Assembly (NCBI RefSeq): GCF_019972835.1
Contig: NZ_BPPB01000016.1
Span: 1 to 36,923, forward strand
Length of the DNA stretch: 36,923 nucleotides
Source of the DNA: Lactobacillus laiwuensis
GTDB lineage: Bacteria; Bacillota; Bacilli; Lactobacillales; Lactobacillaceae
Direction: 5' to 3'
Shown here: positions 15,284 to 21,743 of the stretch, piece after piece
Position numbering within the stretch: position 1 is the stretch's first letter
Layout of the letters: the number at the start of each line of letters is the position of its first letter
The notes under the pieces: model-generated
Database searches by the model: none
The model's input: only the letters and a program-made list of their open reading frames with translations
What the model was told of the DNA's origin: nothing
Program-made: the position numbers and the translations under genes

Positions 15284-16273
15284 ATGATTCAGTGCAATAA
15301 AAAAATTACTTTACTACACAAATTAAGGAATATGTCTTTTTCGAGTTTACCTTGTAGCAAGATTAAAGAAATTAATGACATTGACTTAACAAAATTTAAT
15401 GCAATTGGCTACATGGGGAGGAATTCTTCTTATTTATATTCCACTCATAATGGCGAAAAATTATGCACGAAATCCAGTAAAAGTCAAACTGCATCTCATG
15501 TAAAGCAAGTATTTGAAGATATTCAAGACTTTTCTACCAAAGCAGATTGTAAACTTCTTATTGTTGTTGAAGAGGATTACGTCTTAAAAGATATGCAAAA
15601 AGCAGACTTTGAAAATCAAAATCCGATTCTCAATAGAATGAAAGAAAATGGCTGCAAAATTATTGGGGCAGCAGAATATCACAGCAGGTTTGGTTTTAAA
15701 GTTCCTAATAATACCCCGCCTTTAAATGAGCAAGAAAAAAGAATTGTTTATTACTTATATGATGGGAAATGTGCTTATTGTGGCAAGTGTCTCTGTTTTA
15801 CTGATAGTCAAATAGATCATATTGTTCCTAAAAAAGAGGGCGGCAATGATTATTATCAAAACTGGGCATTAGTTTGTGAGTCTTGCAACGAAAAAAAGTC
15901 TAATAGGATTTTTGGCGATCCTGAGGAATGTATCGGGGAGAAAGGAAAAAACCACATAAGAAGGTTAATTGAGTGTTACCACTTTTATAAAGCAAAAATA
16001 GATAATGGCGAAAGATATAGCTTAGTTAGAGAACAAAAAAATTTTGGCTTTAGAAAATACTTTACCATTTATAAAAAAGTAGGTAATAAATATGTAAATA
16101 GGGATAATAAAAACGGTGTGTATCAGTTCATTATAAATACAGTTAACAAAGATAATCTTGAGGAAATAAAAGAAAATGGGAACGAAATATCTGGAAAAGA
16201 AATAGAAAACGCGCTGGATCCTAAGGGAACGGATATGTGTGGAACATCTAAGATAGATAATTGGCTGAGTTAA
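15284..16273 (+). CDS. HNH endonuclease with an unrecognised N-terminal domain
   Basis: A 329-aa soluble protein. The middle (residues about 160-215) is an HNH nuclease with its zinc knuckles: GKCAYCGKC, then QIDHIVPKKEGG (catalytic His), NWALVCESCNEKKSN. The first 140 residues (AIGYMGRNSSYLYSTHNGEK, KADCKLLIVVEEDYVLKDMQ, ENGCKIIGAAEYHSRFGF) match nothing I recognise and may be a sensor domain or the remnant of a Rossmann-like fold. The C-terminal 100 residues are charged. The start at 15284 follows ACAGGTGATAGCC; an ATG three codons earlier is less well placed. It stands alone with its own terminator. A restriction or phage-defence role is plausible; a homing nuclease is less likely, since no intron or intein is present. 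Confidence 0.78.
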   Translation: MIQCNKKITLLHKLRNMSFSSLPCSKIKEINDIDLTKFNAIGYMGRNSSYLYSTHNGEKLCTKSSKSQTASHVKQVFEDIQDFSTKADCKLLIVVEEDYVLKDMQKADFENQNPILNRMKENGCKIIGAAEYHSRFGFKVPNNTPPLNEQEKRIVYYLYDGKCAYCGKCLCFTDSQIDHIVPKKEGGNDYYQNWALVCESCNEKKSNRIFGDPEECIGEKGKNHIRRLIECYHFYKAKIDNGERYSLVREQKNFGFRKYFTIYKKVGNKYVNRDNKNGVYQFIINTVNKDNLEEIKENGNEISGKEIENALDPKGTDMCGTSKIDNWLS

Positions 16274-16339
16274 ATTTGAAATTAATAAAATTTAAAGTAA
16301 ATTTTTCTACTAATTAGTATAGCTTATCAATATATAGTT

Positions 16340-16384
16340 AATGACTGGTTGTCATTATGCAAATGATAGCCAGTCATTTTTATA
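16340..16384 (+). terminator. Terminator of the HNH gene
   Basis: A long stem, AATGACTGG...TGTCATT with AATGATA...CCAGTCATT, is followed by TTTTATAT. Confidence 0.8.
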
Positions 16385-16386
16385 TG

Positions 16387-16414
16387 TTGCTTTTTTGATA
16401 AAATGAATTATTAT
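16387..16414 (+). promoter_or_regulatory. Promoter for the 120-aa membrane-anchored protein
   Basis: TTGCTT (16387-16392) and TATTAT (16409-16414) are spaced 16 bases apart. This places the ATG at 16403 inside the promoter, supporting the start at 16445. Confidence 0.5.
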
Positions 16415-16444
16415 TTGTTCAGCATTATAAATGAGGGATCGCCT

Positions 16445-16807
16445 ATGACTAGAAAAGTAAAATTGGTTATATTTACATGTATTGTTGCCGTTTGTCTTTT
16501 TTTATTTTACTATTGGGCATCAAATGATTATGTACCTGATGTAGCACAATATCAGGTTAATCACATAATAAGAAATCAGGATACACGAGAAATTAACCAA
16601 GTAGCAACTAATAGAAAAACAGCGAACTTTTTACATTCTCTTAAAACTAGTGACCGCTGCCATAAAATTAGCGATTTTCAAGGTGGAACTAAAGAACGGG
16701 GCTATTATGTTGCAAGTATCAAAAATAAAGCTGTTGGGATTTATATGAAAAAAAAATCCAATTCGTTTTGGAATTGGAAATTAAAAAGTATCATATGTTT
16801 TGATTGA
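16445..16807 (+). CDS. Small membrane-anchored protein, 120 aa, unknown
   Basis: MTRKVKLVIFTCIVAVCLFL...: a short basic start, one hydrophobic helix (residues about 5-25) and about 95 residues likely outside the membrane (NDYVPDVAQYQVNHIIRNQD, GGTKERGYYVASIKNKAVGI), ending in a basic KKKSNSFWNWKLKSIICFD. The cysteine in the helix is not in a lipobox. The start at 16445 is preceded by GAGGGATCGCCT and fits the promoter at 16387-16414. No family is recognised; an anchored extracytoplasmic protein is the most that can be said. Confidence 0.65.
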   Translation: MTRKVKLVIFTCIVAVCLFLFYYWASNDYVPDVAQYQVNHIIRNQDTREINQVATNRKTANFLHSLKTSDRCHKISDFQGGTKERGYYVASIKNKAVGIYMKKKSNSFWNWKLKSIICFD

Positions 16808-16853
16808 GCTGCTGCAGTACTTTTATCTACTACTTTTCTTGGAACCATTAGGC

Positions 16854-17192
16854 TCAAAAAATAATAAGAAATAAAGTTATATCAATTTGTGTAATATACG
16901 AAGTTCGATTAGTCCCATCAAAAAGTATTGCTAGCAGGTAAAATGCCAAAGTTGCTAAAAATAAGCACTTGAGAAACTTTTCTCCGCCATCCATATTAAC
17001 CTTTTGAATAATTTTTACAGGGTGGGTGGTTTTAATGAAAATAGCGCCTAGCACTAATATTACACCAAAGAAAAAGTAAGTATATGTAGCTATTTTACCT
17101 TTGTCATAATAAATAAAAAGAATGCCAATTAAAAATTGTAAAATACCCATTAAGAATAACGCGATTTTTGGATTAAGTTTATATTTCAGCAT
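16854..17192 (-). CDS. Small integral membrane protein, 112 aa, unknown
   Basis: Four hydrophobic helices are visible: KIALFLMGILQFLIGILFIY, YTYFFFGVILVLGAIFI, LKCLFLATLAFYLLAILF and a C-terminal ITLFLIIF, with a short basic/charged loop (KTTHPVKIIQKVNMDGGEKF) in the middle. GAAGG lies about 9 bases before the ATG at 17192. It faces the 120-aa gene tail to tail with about 46 bp between. No recognised family. Confidence 0.62.
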   Translation of the reverse strand: MLKYKLNPKIALFLMGILQFLIGILFIYYDKGKIATYTYFFFGVILVLGAIFIKTTHPVKIIQKVNMDGGEKFLKCLFLATLAFYLLAILFDGTNRTSYITQIDITLFLIIF

Positions 17193-17359
17193 GATTTGAT
17201 ACCTTCAAAAGATAAGTTTAATAAGATTACGCAAAAAATAATCTTTTACTGTATAGGTTTAAACTTTATTTTATCACGAAATTATAATAATATTAAATTA
17301 TTATTTGAATATTTTAGAAAAAATATTGTGGAGATGAATCATTTTAAAAGGAGCAAATA

Positions 17360-18025
17360 ATGAGAATTAATGTATTACAACATACGCCAAACGAAGGCCC
17401 TGGTTCAATTCAGGAATGGGCTGACCTGCATCACCATGACTTTTATGTATATCATCCCTACCAATTTGGCATTTTGCCTACTGCTGCCACAACAGATTTA
17501 CTAGTTATTTTAGGCGGTCCTATGAGTCCAAATGATGATCTGCCATGGATTAAGCAGGAGCGTCAGTTAATTAAGCAGCTATTTCAAGAAAAAAAGCATG
17601 TTTTAGGAGTATGCTTTGGCGCGCAACAAATTGTTAAAACTTTAGGCTATCAGGTTAAAAAGGCTCCAGTCAAAGAAGTGGGTTGGAGTCCGGTCAAGTT
17701 GCAGTCCAAATTAATTAGCGGTTTGCCTGAAAGTTTAGAAGTATTACATTGGCATGAAGAGATGTTTGAAATACCAGAAGAAGCTGAGGTCTTATTTGCC
17801 AATGATAATTTACAAAATCAGGGTTTTGTCTTGGTCAAACAAGCCGTTGGTTTGCAGTTTCATTTAGAACCAGAAACAGCTAATATCAAAGAAATTGTGG
17901 TCAACGATGCGCAATATCTATCCGGTTCGGTGTTTAAACAAACAGCTAAGCAAATTATTGAGCATCCTGTTCCTAAGGAAAATAAAAGGGCAATGTTTCG
18001 CATCTTAGATTATTTGACAGAATAA
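17360..18025 (+). CDS. Class I glutamine amidotransferase-like protein
   Basis: A 221-aa protein of the GATase1 fold, related to the amidotransferase domain of GMP synthase. The triad is complete: the nucleophile Cys in GVCFGAQ (near residue 85), and His and Glu in LQFHLEPE (near 168-170). LVILGGPMSPNDD precedes the nucleophile elbow as usual. It has no synthetase domain, so it belongs to the stand-alone type seen beside many transport and stress genes. It might deamidate glutamine for an unknown partner or hydrolyse gamma-glutamyl compounds. AAAGGAG is 7 bases before the ATG. It appears to be a single-gene unit. Confidence 0.82.
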   Translation: MRINVLQHTPNEGPGSIQEWADLHHHDFYVYHPYQFGILPTAATTDLLVILGGPMSPNDDLPWIKQERQLIKQLFQEKKHVLGVCFGAQQIVKTLGYQVKKAPVKEVGWSPVKLQSKLISGLPESLEVLHWHEEMFEIPEEAEVLFANDNLQNQGFVLVKQAVGLQFHLEPETANIKEIVVNDAQYLSGSVFKQTAKQIIEHPVPKENKRAMFRILDYLTE

Positions 18026-18130
18026 TATATAATCCGCTTTAAAATGCTATTATTTGCTTAAACTTTTTACTGAGAATTATGGAATCAGATTAATTATTTG
18101 TAAAAGCAGAAAATAGACGCGACTTAGCAA

Positions 18131-18217
18131 TGAAGTGTCCCCCACATTTGGGGGTATTTTATGTCTAAATTATCTAAAAAAGATGAAGTTGAAATCTATC
18201 ATCTTTGGCATGATTAG
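18131..18217 (+). mobile_element. IS3-type element end with truncated transposase start
   Basis: TGAAGTGTCCCCCACATTTG, a GGGGG arm and then ATG at 18161 opens MSKLSKKDEVEIYHLWHD before a TAG at 18215-18217. The layout matches the IS end at 36847-36923 (TGAAG, C-run/G-run hairpin, ATGTCTAAAT). The rest of the element is missing. Remnant of an IS3-family insertion, related to but distinct from the one at the window edges. Confidence 0.65.
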
Positions 18218-18265
18218 CATTTGGAAAGTGCATTAAATAAGCATTGTAACTACTGAAATAACCTT

Positions 18266-18301
18266 CAAAAAAAACACCAAGCCATTTTAATGGCTTGGTG
18301 T
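18266..18301 (-). terminator. Minus-strand terminator
   Basis: A perfect 12-bp stem, ACACCAAGCCAT/ATGGCTTGGTGT, has an A-run on its left (T-run when read on the minus strand). It would stop leftward transcripts, for instance read-through from the toxin antisense promoters. Confidence 0.7.
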
Positions 18302-18352
18302 ATATGATTATAGGTAATTTTTCTAAAATCCAGTTAATATTTGGGATTGGTT

Positions 18353-18361
18353 TGTTATAAT
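18353..18361 (+). promoter_or_regulatory. Extended -10 promoter of the holin-like toxin locus
   Basis: TGTTATAAT, identical to the box at 3601-3609, followed by a leader that shares AGAAAAGTTAA with that locus. Confidence 0.65.
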
Positions 18362-18423
18362 TTAATTAGCGTAGAAAAGTTAAAAGGACGGTAGCTGCCG
18401 CTTTCATGAAGGAAGTGAGGCCT

Positions 18424-18477
18424 ATGAACAATTTTTATTCATACTTCAGTCTCCCAAAAGAAAGGAGCAGCAGTTGA
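18424..18477 (+). CDS. 17-aa leader ORF coupled to the toxin
   Basis: ATG at 18424, after GGAAGTGAGGCCT, encodes MNNFYSYFSLPKERSSS and stops at TGA 18475-18477, overlapping the toxin ATG by one base (TGATG). Translation of this short frame probably opens the toxin's ribosome site (AAAGGAG at about 18461-18467). Confidence 0.5.
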   Translation: MNNFYSYFSLPKERSSS

Positions 18478-18569
18478 TGAGTACTGCCGAAGCGTTAAGT
18501 TTAATGCTTAACTTTGGTATGTTTATCTTGACCTTGTTAATGTTTATTGACAAGCATCATGATAAATGA
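18477..18569 (+). CDS. Putative holin-like toxin (type I toxin peptide, 30 aa)
   Basis: MSTAEALSLMLNFGMFILTL, LMFIDKHHDK: a single membrane helix with a short charged tail. It matches the Lactobacillales 'putative holin-like toxin' pattern (M..E.L.LM..FG.F...LL). Such peptides depolarise the membrane when their antisense RNA is absent. AAAGGAG lies 9 bases upstream and the start overlaps the stop of a 17-aa leader. A bidirectional terminator and a convergent promoter follow. The final seven codons (IDKHHDK) recur in the 360-bp repeat downstream. Far too short for an ordinary gene, but architecture and motif agree. Confidence 0.75.
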   Translation: MSTAEALSLMLNFGMFILTLLMFIDKHHDK

Positions 18570-18577
18570 GCAAATCA

Positions 18578-18612
18578 AAAACCGTCCTAGAGACTAGTTG
18601 GGCGGTTTTTAA
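18578..18612 (+). terminator. Bidirectional terminator shared by toxin mRNA and antisense RNA
   Basis: AAAACCGTCC/GGGCGGTTTTT stem with a TAGAGACTAGTT loop and T-runs on both strands. The loop and stem are the region where sense and antisense RNAs overlap. Confidence 0.78.
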
Positions 18613-18706
18613 TATTAAACAAAAAATATTATAAGCGCAGCTACCGTCCTTTGTGGCGGCTCTACGTGGGGAAGACTTATTGAGGTAAGTCTTCCTTTTT
18701 CTTACA
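18578..18706 (-). ncRNA. Antisense antitoxin RNA, copy 1 (candidate)
   Basis: The promoter at 18712-18740 on the minus strand would give an RNA of about 130 nt ending at the shared terminator. It contains a stable hairpin (GGAAGACTTA/TAAGTCTTCC) and the stretch AAAGGACGGTAGCTGC, which is the same sequence (not the complement) as the 5' leader of the toxin mRNA at 18384-18398. So the only extended antisense match is the terminator region, and the shared stretch is an inverted repeat in DNA. Confidence 0.55.
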
Positions 18707-18711
18707 CCTGT

Positions 18712-18740
18712 ATTTTAGCATGAATACCTTTATGGTGCAA
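18712..18740 (-). promoter_or_regulatory. Promoter of antisense RNA copy 1
   Basis: On the minus strand TTGCAC (18735-18740) and TAAAAT (18712-18717) are separated by 17 bases. The same boxes and spacing recur at 19064-19092. Confidence 0.65.
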
Positions 18741-18877
18741 TTAAGTATTAGAGCAGAATTCATAGCGTAAAAGAACACAAGGGATTTTAAATTGCAAAGC
18801 TAGCACTAATTTAACAACATGCAGTTAATTTTACGCACTAAGCTAAACTGCCTTGAACAGTCATATCTTGCTCATAC

Positions 18878-18905
18878 AAAAACCGTTTCAACAGAAACGG
18901 TTTTT
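18878..18905. terminator. Bidirectional terminator, duplicated copy
   Basis: AAAAACCGTTTC/GAAACGGTTTTT perfect stem with a 4-base loop. Its twin at 19232-19259 lies directly after ntd, so this copy was probably carried along by the duplication. Confidence 0.8.
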
Positions 18906-18937
18906 ATTGACAAGCATCATGATAAATGAGCAAATCA

Positions 18938-19058
18938 AAAATCGTCCTAGATACTAGCTGGGCGGTTTTAATGTGAAACTAATATAAGCGCAGCTACCGT
19001 CCTTTGTGGTGGCTCTACGTGAGGAAGACTTATGGCGTAAGTCTTCCTTTTTCTTACA
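18938..19058 (-). ncRNA. Orphan antisense antitoxin RNA, copy 2 (candidate)
   Basis: It has the same promoter, hairpin and terminator layout as copy 1, but its terminator region differs by a few bases (ATCGTCCTAGATACTAGCTG against ACCGTCCTAGAGACTAGTTG), weakening its own stem. There is no toxin gene beside it, so it could act in trans on the copy 1 toxin mRNA or be decaying. Confidence 0.5.
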
Positions 19059-19063
19059 CCTGT

Positions 19064-19092
19064 ATTTTAGCATGAATGCTTTTATGGTGCAA
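19064..19092 (-). promoter_or_regulatory. Promoter of antisense RNA copy 2
   Basis: On the minus strand TTGCAC (19087-19092), 17-base spacer, TAAAAT (19064-19069): both boxes are intact relative to copy 1 even though flanking bases have changed. Confidence 0.6.
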
Positions 19093-19231
19093 TTAAGTAT
19101 TATAGAGCAGAATTCATAGCGCTAAAGTATATAAGACATTTTAAATTGCAAAGCTAGCATTAATTTAACAATATGTAGTTAAGTTTACGCACTAAGCTAA
19201 ACTGCCTTGAACAGTCATATCTTGCTCATAC

Positions 19232-19260
19232 AAAAACCGTTTCGCTAGAAACGGTTTTTA
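19232..19260 (-). terminator. Terminator of the phosphatase-ntd operon
   Basis: AAAAACCGTTTC/GAAACGGTTTTT stem, 39 bases past the ntd stop on the minus strand. Confidence 0.82.
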
Positions 19261-19298
19261 TTCGTCTTATTTAGTTTTACTTCAAGAAAATGTTATTT

Positions 19299-19775
19299 TT
19301 AATAAACAGCACCATCATAAAAGCCAAAGCGAGGCTTATTAAAATCAAAATCTTTTAATTCGCTCACTTTAAGGGCAATGTCGCAAACGCCCCAGCTCAT
19401 TAAATTAATTGGTTTGCCGTAGTCTTCATCAGGGATGACCAACACAATGTATTTTCCTTGTGATAAAGCATAGCCCAGCTCCATACCAAGACCTACATCT
19501 TCTTCATCAGGTAGATATACTCCGATCATAACATCACTGGCTTTAATACCGGTTAAATCGCCACGGTAAGTTGCAGTTTCCCATTCACGATCACGCAGAT
19601 ATTCAGGATTTTCCTCAACGCTGATGTTTTTATATTGATGATCCAAAGGAACATAACTGTTTTCCAGGTCAATGGTTGGGTTTTCTTCTAAAGCTTTCAT
19701 TGCCTTTTTGTAAGCATCGTTTTGCTTATCATTAAACCAACCTGCACCAAAATAAACAGTTTTTGTTTTAGTCAT
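19299..19775 (-). CDS. ntd: Nucleoside 2-deoxyribosyltransferase
   Basis: A 158-aa cytoplasmic enzyme that moves the 2-deoxyribosyl group between purine and pyrimidine bases for nucleoside salvage. It lines up closely with L. leichmannii/helveticus type II NTD: TVYFGAGWFNDKQNDAYKKA, NPTIDLENSYVPLDHQYK, and the active-site region DEEDVGLGMELGYALSQGKY, whose Glu in GMELG is the nucleophile of the family; the C-terminal GFYDGAVY is also conserved. AAGGAG lies 7 bases before the ATG at 19775; the codon six residues earlier is not preceded by a site. It is the second gene of an operon, 23 bp after the phosphatase stop. The family is largely a Lactobacillus trait. Confidence 0.93.
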   Translation of the reverse strand: MTKTKTVYFGAGWFNDKQNDAYKKAMKALEENPTIDLENSYVPLDHQYKNISVEENPEYLRDREWETATYRGDLTGIKASDVMIGVYLPDEEDVGLGMELGYALSQGKYIVLVIPDEDYGKPINLMSWGVCDIALKVSELKDFDFNKPRFGFYDGAVY

Positions 19776-19798
19776 AAAATTTCTCCTTACCATTAAAC

Positions 19799-20599
19799 CT
19801 AATTTAAATAAATTTCACGCAACTTACTGATTTCATCATCAGTTAATCTCATAATATCACGTAAGTAGTTTTCAACGCTACCATAATTTTTATTTATAGT
19901 TGTAAGTACAAAGTCAATGTATTCAGAATGAACAGTTTGCAAGTCTTTTAAGATGTTTAGGGTTGCGTCATTTGCTCCTTCAGCTTTAGCTTTTTGTAAA
20001 AAATTATGAACAAAGTCTTTGGTGGCAACGTTTGTTAAAAGATAATCTTTTTTGATTGTTTCAAATGGTACGCCAAGAGCCGATAAAATTAATAATGCCG
20101 CAAAACCAGTCCGGTCTTTGCCGGCAGTACAATGAAAAATTATACTTTGATTTTCCTGGTCATTAGCCAGCAACACGTCAAAAAAGTGGCGGTAGGCTCT
20201 TTGTGCAGACTCACTTTTAATCATGTCATCATAGGCTAAAAACATGTGGTCAAATCCAGCTTTAGGATCTTGATGCTTTTCGCTAAGAATTTCGTCAATT
20301 CCCTTTGAGGATTCGGTCAAATCTTCGCTAAATACCGGATCAAAGCTATAAATAGCACCCTCAGGTACACGATCAGGTTCGCGGTCAACTTCATCCTTGC
20401 TTCTAAAGTCAACAACGTATTTAACGCCGTAGTCTTGTAAAAACTTCAGGTCAGCCTTATCAAGCGATGCCAAATTAGCGGTTCTAAGCAATTTGTGCAT
20501 TTTGACGGTTTTGCCGCTGCTAGTTTGATAGCCACCAAGCTCGCGAAAATTACGGCCATTTTTTATGCCAATTAATTGATTTTTTAGTTTTTGGGTCAT
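19799..20599 (-). CDS. Tyrosine-protein phosphatase (Y_phosphatase3 family)
   Basis: A 266-aa cytoplasmic phosphatase of the bacterial/fungal PTP-like class. The N-terminal GRNFRELGGYQTSSGKTVK signature is followed by VKYVVDFRSKDEVDREPD (the general-acid loop region) and the P-loop IIFHCTAGKDRTGFAALLIL, with the CX5R catalytic Cys and Arg. The C-terminal helices fit the family. The start at 20599 follows GGTGGAGGTATC; codons further upstream lack a site. It leads an operon with ntd. The substrate could be phosphotyrosine or a phospholipid/nucleotide; the sequence does not decide. The Asp normally following Cys-x-x in lipid-type enzymes is replaced here by Gly-Lys-Asp. Confidence 0.85.
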   Translation of the reverse strand: MTQKLKNQLIGIKNGRNFRELGGYQTSSGKTVKMHKLLRTANLASLDKADLKFLQDYGVKYVVDFRSKDEVDREPDRVPEGAIYSFDPVFSEDLTESSKGIDEILSEKHQDPKAGFDHMFLAYDDMIKSESAQRAYRHFFDVLLANDQENQSIIFHCTAGKDRTGFAALLILSALGVPFETIKKDYLLTNVATKDFVHNFLQKAKAEGANDATLNILKDLQTVHSEYIDFVLTTINKNYGSVENYLRDIMRLTDDEISKLREIYLN

Positions 20600-20634
20600 G
20601 ATACCTCCACCTTTGCGTTTGACAATTACACCTA

Positions 20635-20663
20635 ATTTTAGCAATAAACAAGTATATAAACAA
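20635..20663 (-). promoter_or_regulatory. Promoter of the phosphatase-ntd operon
   Basis: On the minus strand TTGTTT (20658-20663), 17-base spacer, TAAAAT (20635-20640), about 36 bases before the phosphatase start. Confidence 0.55.
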
Positions 20664-20740
20664 TTATAAAAAAAGCCAAGAGTATATCGAAATTATGGTA
20701 AAATAAACAAAAGAACAATATATTTCAAAAGGGTGAGAAC

Positions 20741-21232
20741 ATGGAAACGAAAAAAGCTAGTATTTTAGTTCCAGTCGATGGTTCAGAGTCGGCAGAAAGA
20801 TCCTTTGATAAAGCAGTTAAAATTGCAATGACGGAAAATGCTCACATTGATGTCTTAAGCGTAATTGATACCAGACAGTTTTTAGGTGAGATGCAAGATA
20901 CGCTGATTACAGGCGACACCGTTTATCAGATGACGCAAGATTCAGAAAAATATCTTAAGAGTTTAAAGGAATGGGCTCATGACAATTTGGGTTTTGATGA
21001 TATTGATTACCACATTCGTTATGGCAGCCCGAAAGCAATTATTTCCTATGACTTTATTAAAGACCATCATAATGATTTGATTATCATGGGTGCAACTGGT
21101 TTAAATGCAGTAGAAAGAATGTTGATGGGTTCTGTTACTGAATATGTTAACCAACATGCTTTAGCTGATGTCCTAATTGTCAGAACAGATGTTGACAATA
21201 AGCCAATTAAGCCAGGAAAGGACAACAAATAG
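20741..21232 (+). CDS. Universal stress protein, UspA family
   Basis: A 163-aa cytoplasmic Usp of the ATP-binding class. SILVPVDGSESAERSFDKAV has the Asp that contacts adenine. The nucleotide motif G-2x-G-9x-G-S is visible as GATGLNAVERMLMGSVTEYV near residue 120. The fold and length (usual 140-165) fit. The C-terminal extension (VDNKPIKPGKDNK) is a Lys-rich tail. AAAAGGGTGAG is before the ATG and a TGG-TAAAAT extended -10 lies about 40 bases upstream. Divergent from the phosphatase operon; terminator at 21244-21279. Role in stress survival is known for the family, not shown here. Confidence 0.88.
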   Translation: METKKASILVPVDGSESAERSFDKAVKIAMTENAHIDVLSVIDTRQFLGEMQDTLITGDTVYQMTQDSEKYLKSLKEWAHDNLGFDDIDYHIRYGSPKAIISYDFIKDHHNDLIIMGATGLNAVERMLMGSVTEYVNQHALADVLIVRTDVDNKPIKPGKDNK

Positions 21233-21243
21233 ATTTCTAAAAT

Positions 21244-21279
21244 AAAAGACATACGATAAATAATTCGTGTGTCTTTTTT
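21244..21279 (+). terminator. Terminator of the usp gene
   Basis: AAAAGACATACG/CGTGTGTCTTTT stem (one G-U pair) followed by a T-run. Confidence 0.78.
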
Positions 21280-21447
21280 GCGTAAAATAAGGAACCTTAA
21301 AAAGTATCATGCTATTGATGTTCGGAAAGTTTAGTTTCATAATACAATAACGAAATAAAATCCGATATTTCCTTGCGTGATTGCGAATATTTATGGTATT
21401 ATCTGTATGAAATGAACGTAGTTCTACTGTTTGGAAGGTTGAGGGCA

Positions 21448-21552
21448 ATGAAAGTAACAGGAAAAACCTATAATTTATTTTCCTATTTAAATACTTTACA
21501 ATTATCTTCGTTAACCGTTCGTTTTTCTTTCAGAATAACTACTTGGGCATGA
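21448..21552 (+). CDS. 34-aa leader ORF before phnD1
   Basis: MKVTGKTYNLFSYLNTLQLS, then SLTVRFSFRITTWA. A GAAGG/GAGGG ribosome region precedes the ATG, and TATTAT at about 21398 with TTGCGT 18 bases upstream could drive it. The TGA stop (21550-21552) lies inside the left arm of a terminator hairpin. The second binding-protein gene has the same arrangement. This suggests a leader peptide or small secreted/membrane peptide; no family match. Confidence 0.42.
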   Translation: MKVTGKTYNLFSYLNTLQLSSLTVRFSFRITTWA

Positions 21553-21580
21553 TATGACATAGTCATATTTTGCCTTTTTA
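21545..21580 (+). terminator. Terminator/attenuator before phnD1
   Basis: GGCATGATATGAC/GTCATATTTTGCC stem with an ATA loop and a T-run. Because it overlaps the stop codon of the leader ORF, a ribosome stalled or terminating there would prevent stem formation. Confidence 0.65.
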
Positions 21581-21604
21581 TTTGCTCAATTTTAGGAGGG
21601 TGCA

Positions 21605-21628
21605 ATGAAAAATAGCAGCGGAAGTTAA
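21605..21628 (+). CDS. Mini-ORF MKNSSGS with a strong ribosome site
   Basis: TTAGGAGGGTGCA precedes ATG-AAA-AAT-AGC-AGC-GGA-AGT-TAA. A near-perfect ribosome site before a 7-codon frame suggests a second leader peptide or the stub of a deleted gene. Confidence 0.25.
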   Translation: MKNSSGS

Positions 21629-21743
21629 TTCAGGTCAATTTTATTTGAATATCTACATAAATGTATTGCCATTAATGTGACAACTAAGTTTATGCTTAAG
21701 CAAAATGAAGTTATGGTATATTTATTAGGAGTGTAAAAAACAA

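Larger units (their letters stand above)
18543..18902. repeat. 360-bp tandem duplication, unit 1
   Basis: Starts in the toxin's last codons (TTTATTGACAAGCATCATG) and runs through the shared terminator, the antisense RNA, its promoter and a second hairpin (CCGTTTC/GAAACGG). The next unit begins exactly 360 bp later. The two are about 90% alike, with scattered substitutions and small indels. Confidence 0.88.
18903..19260. repeat. 360-bp tandem duplication, unit 2
   Basis: Second unit of the repeat. It carries only the final toxin codons (IDKHHDK and stop) without a start or ribosome site, then a complete antisense RNA region with promoter, and the ntd terminator. Confidence 0.88.

Noticed and set aside
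18720..18880. Possible extra gene inside the 360-bp repeat
   Set aside because: All frames are short (12 codons or fewer with a start) and the two units differ by indels that would shift any frame.
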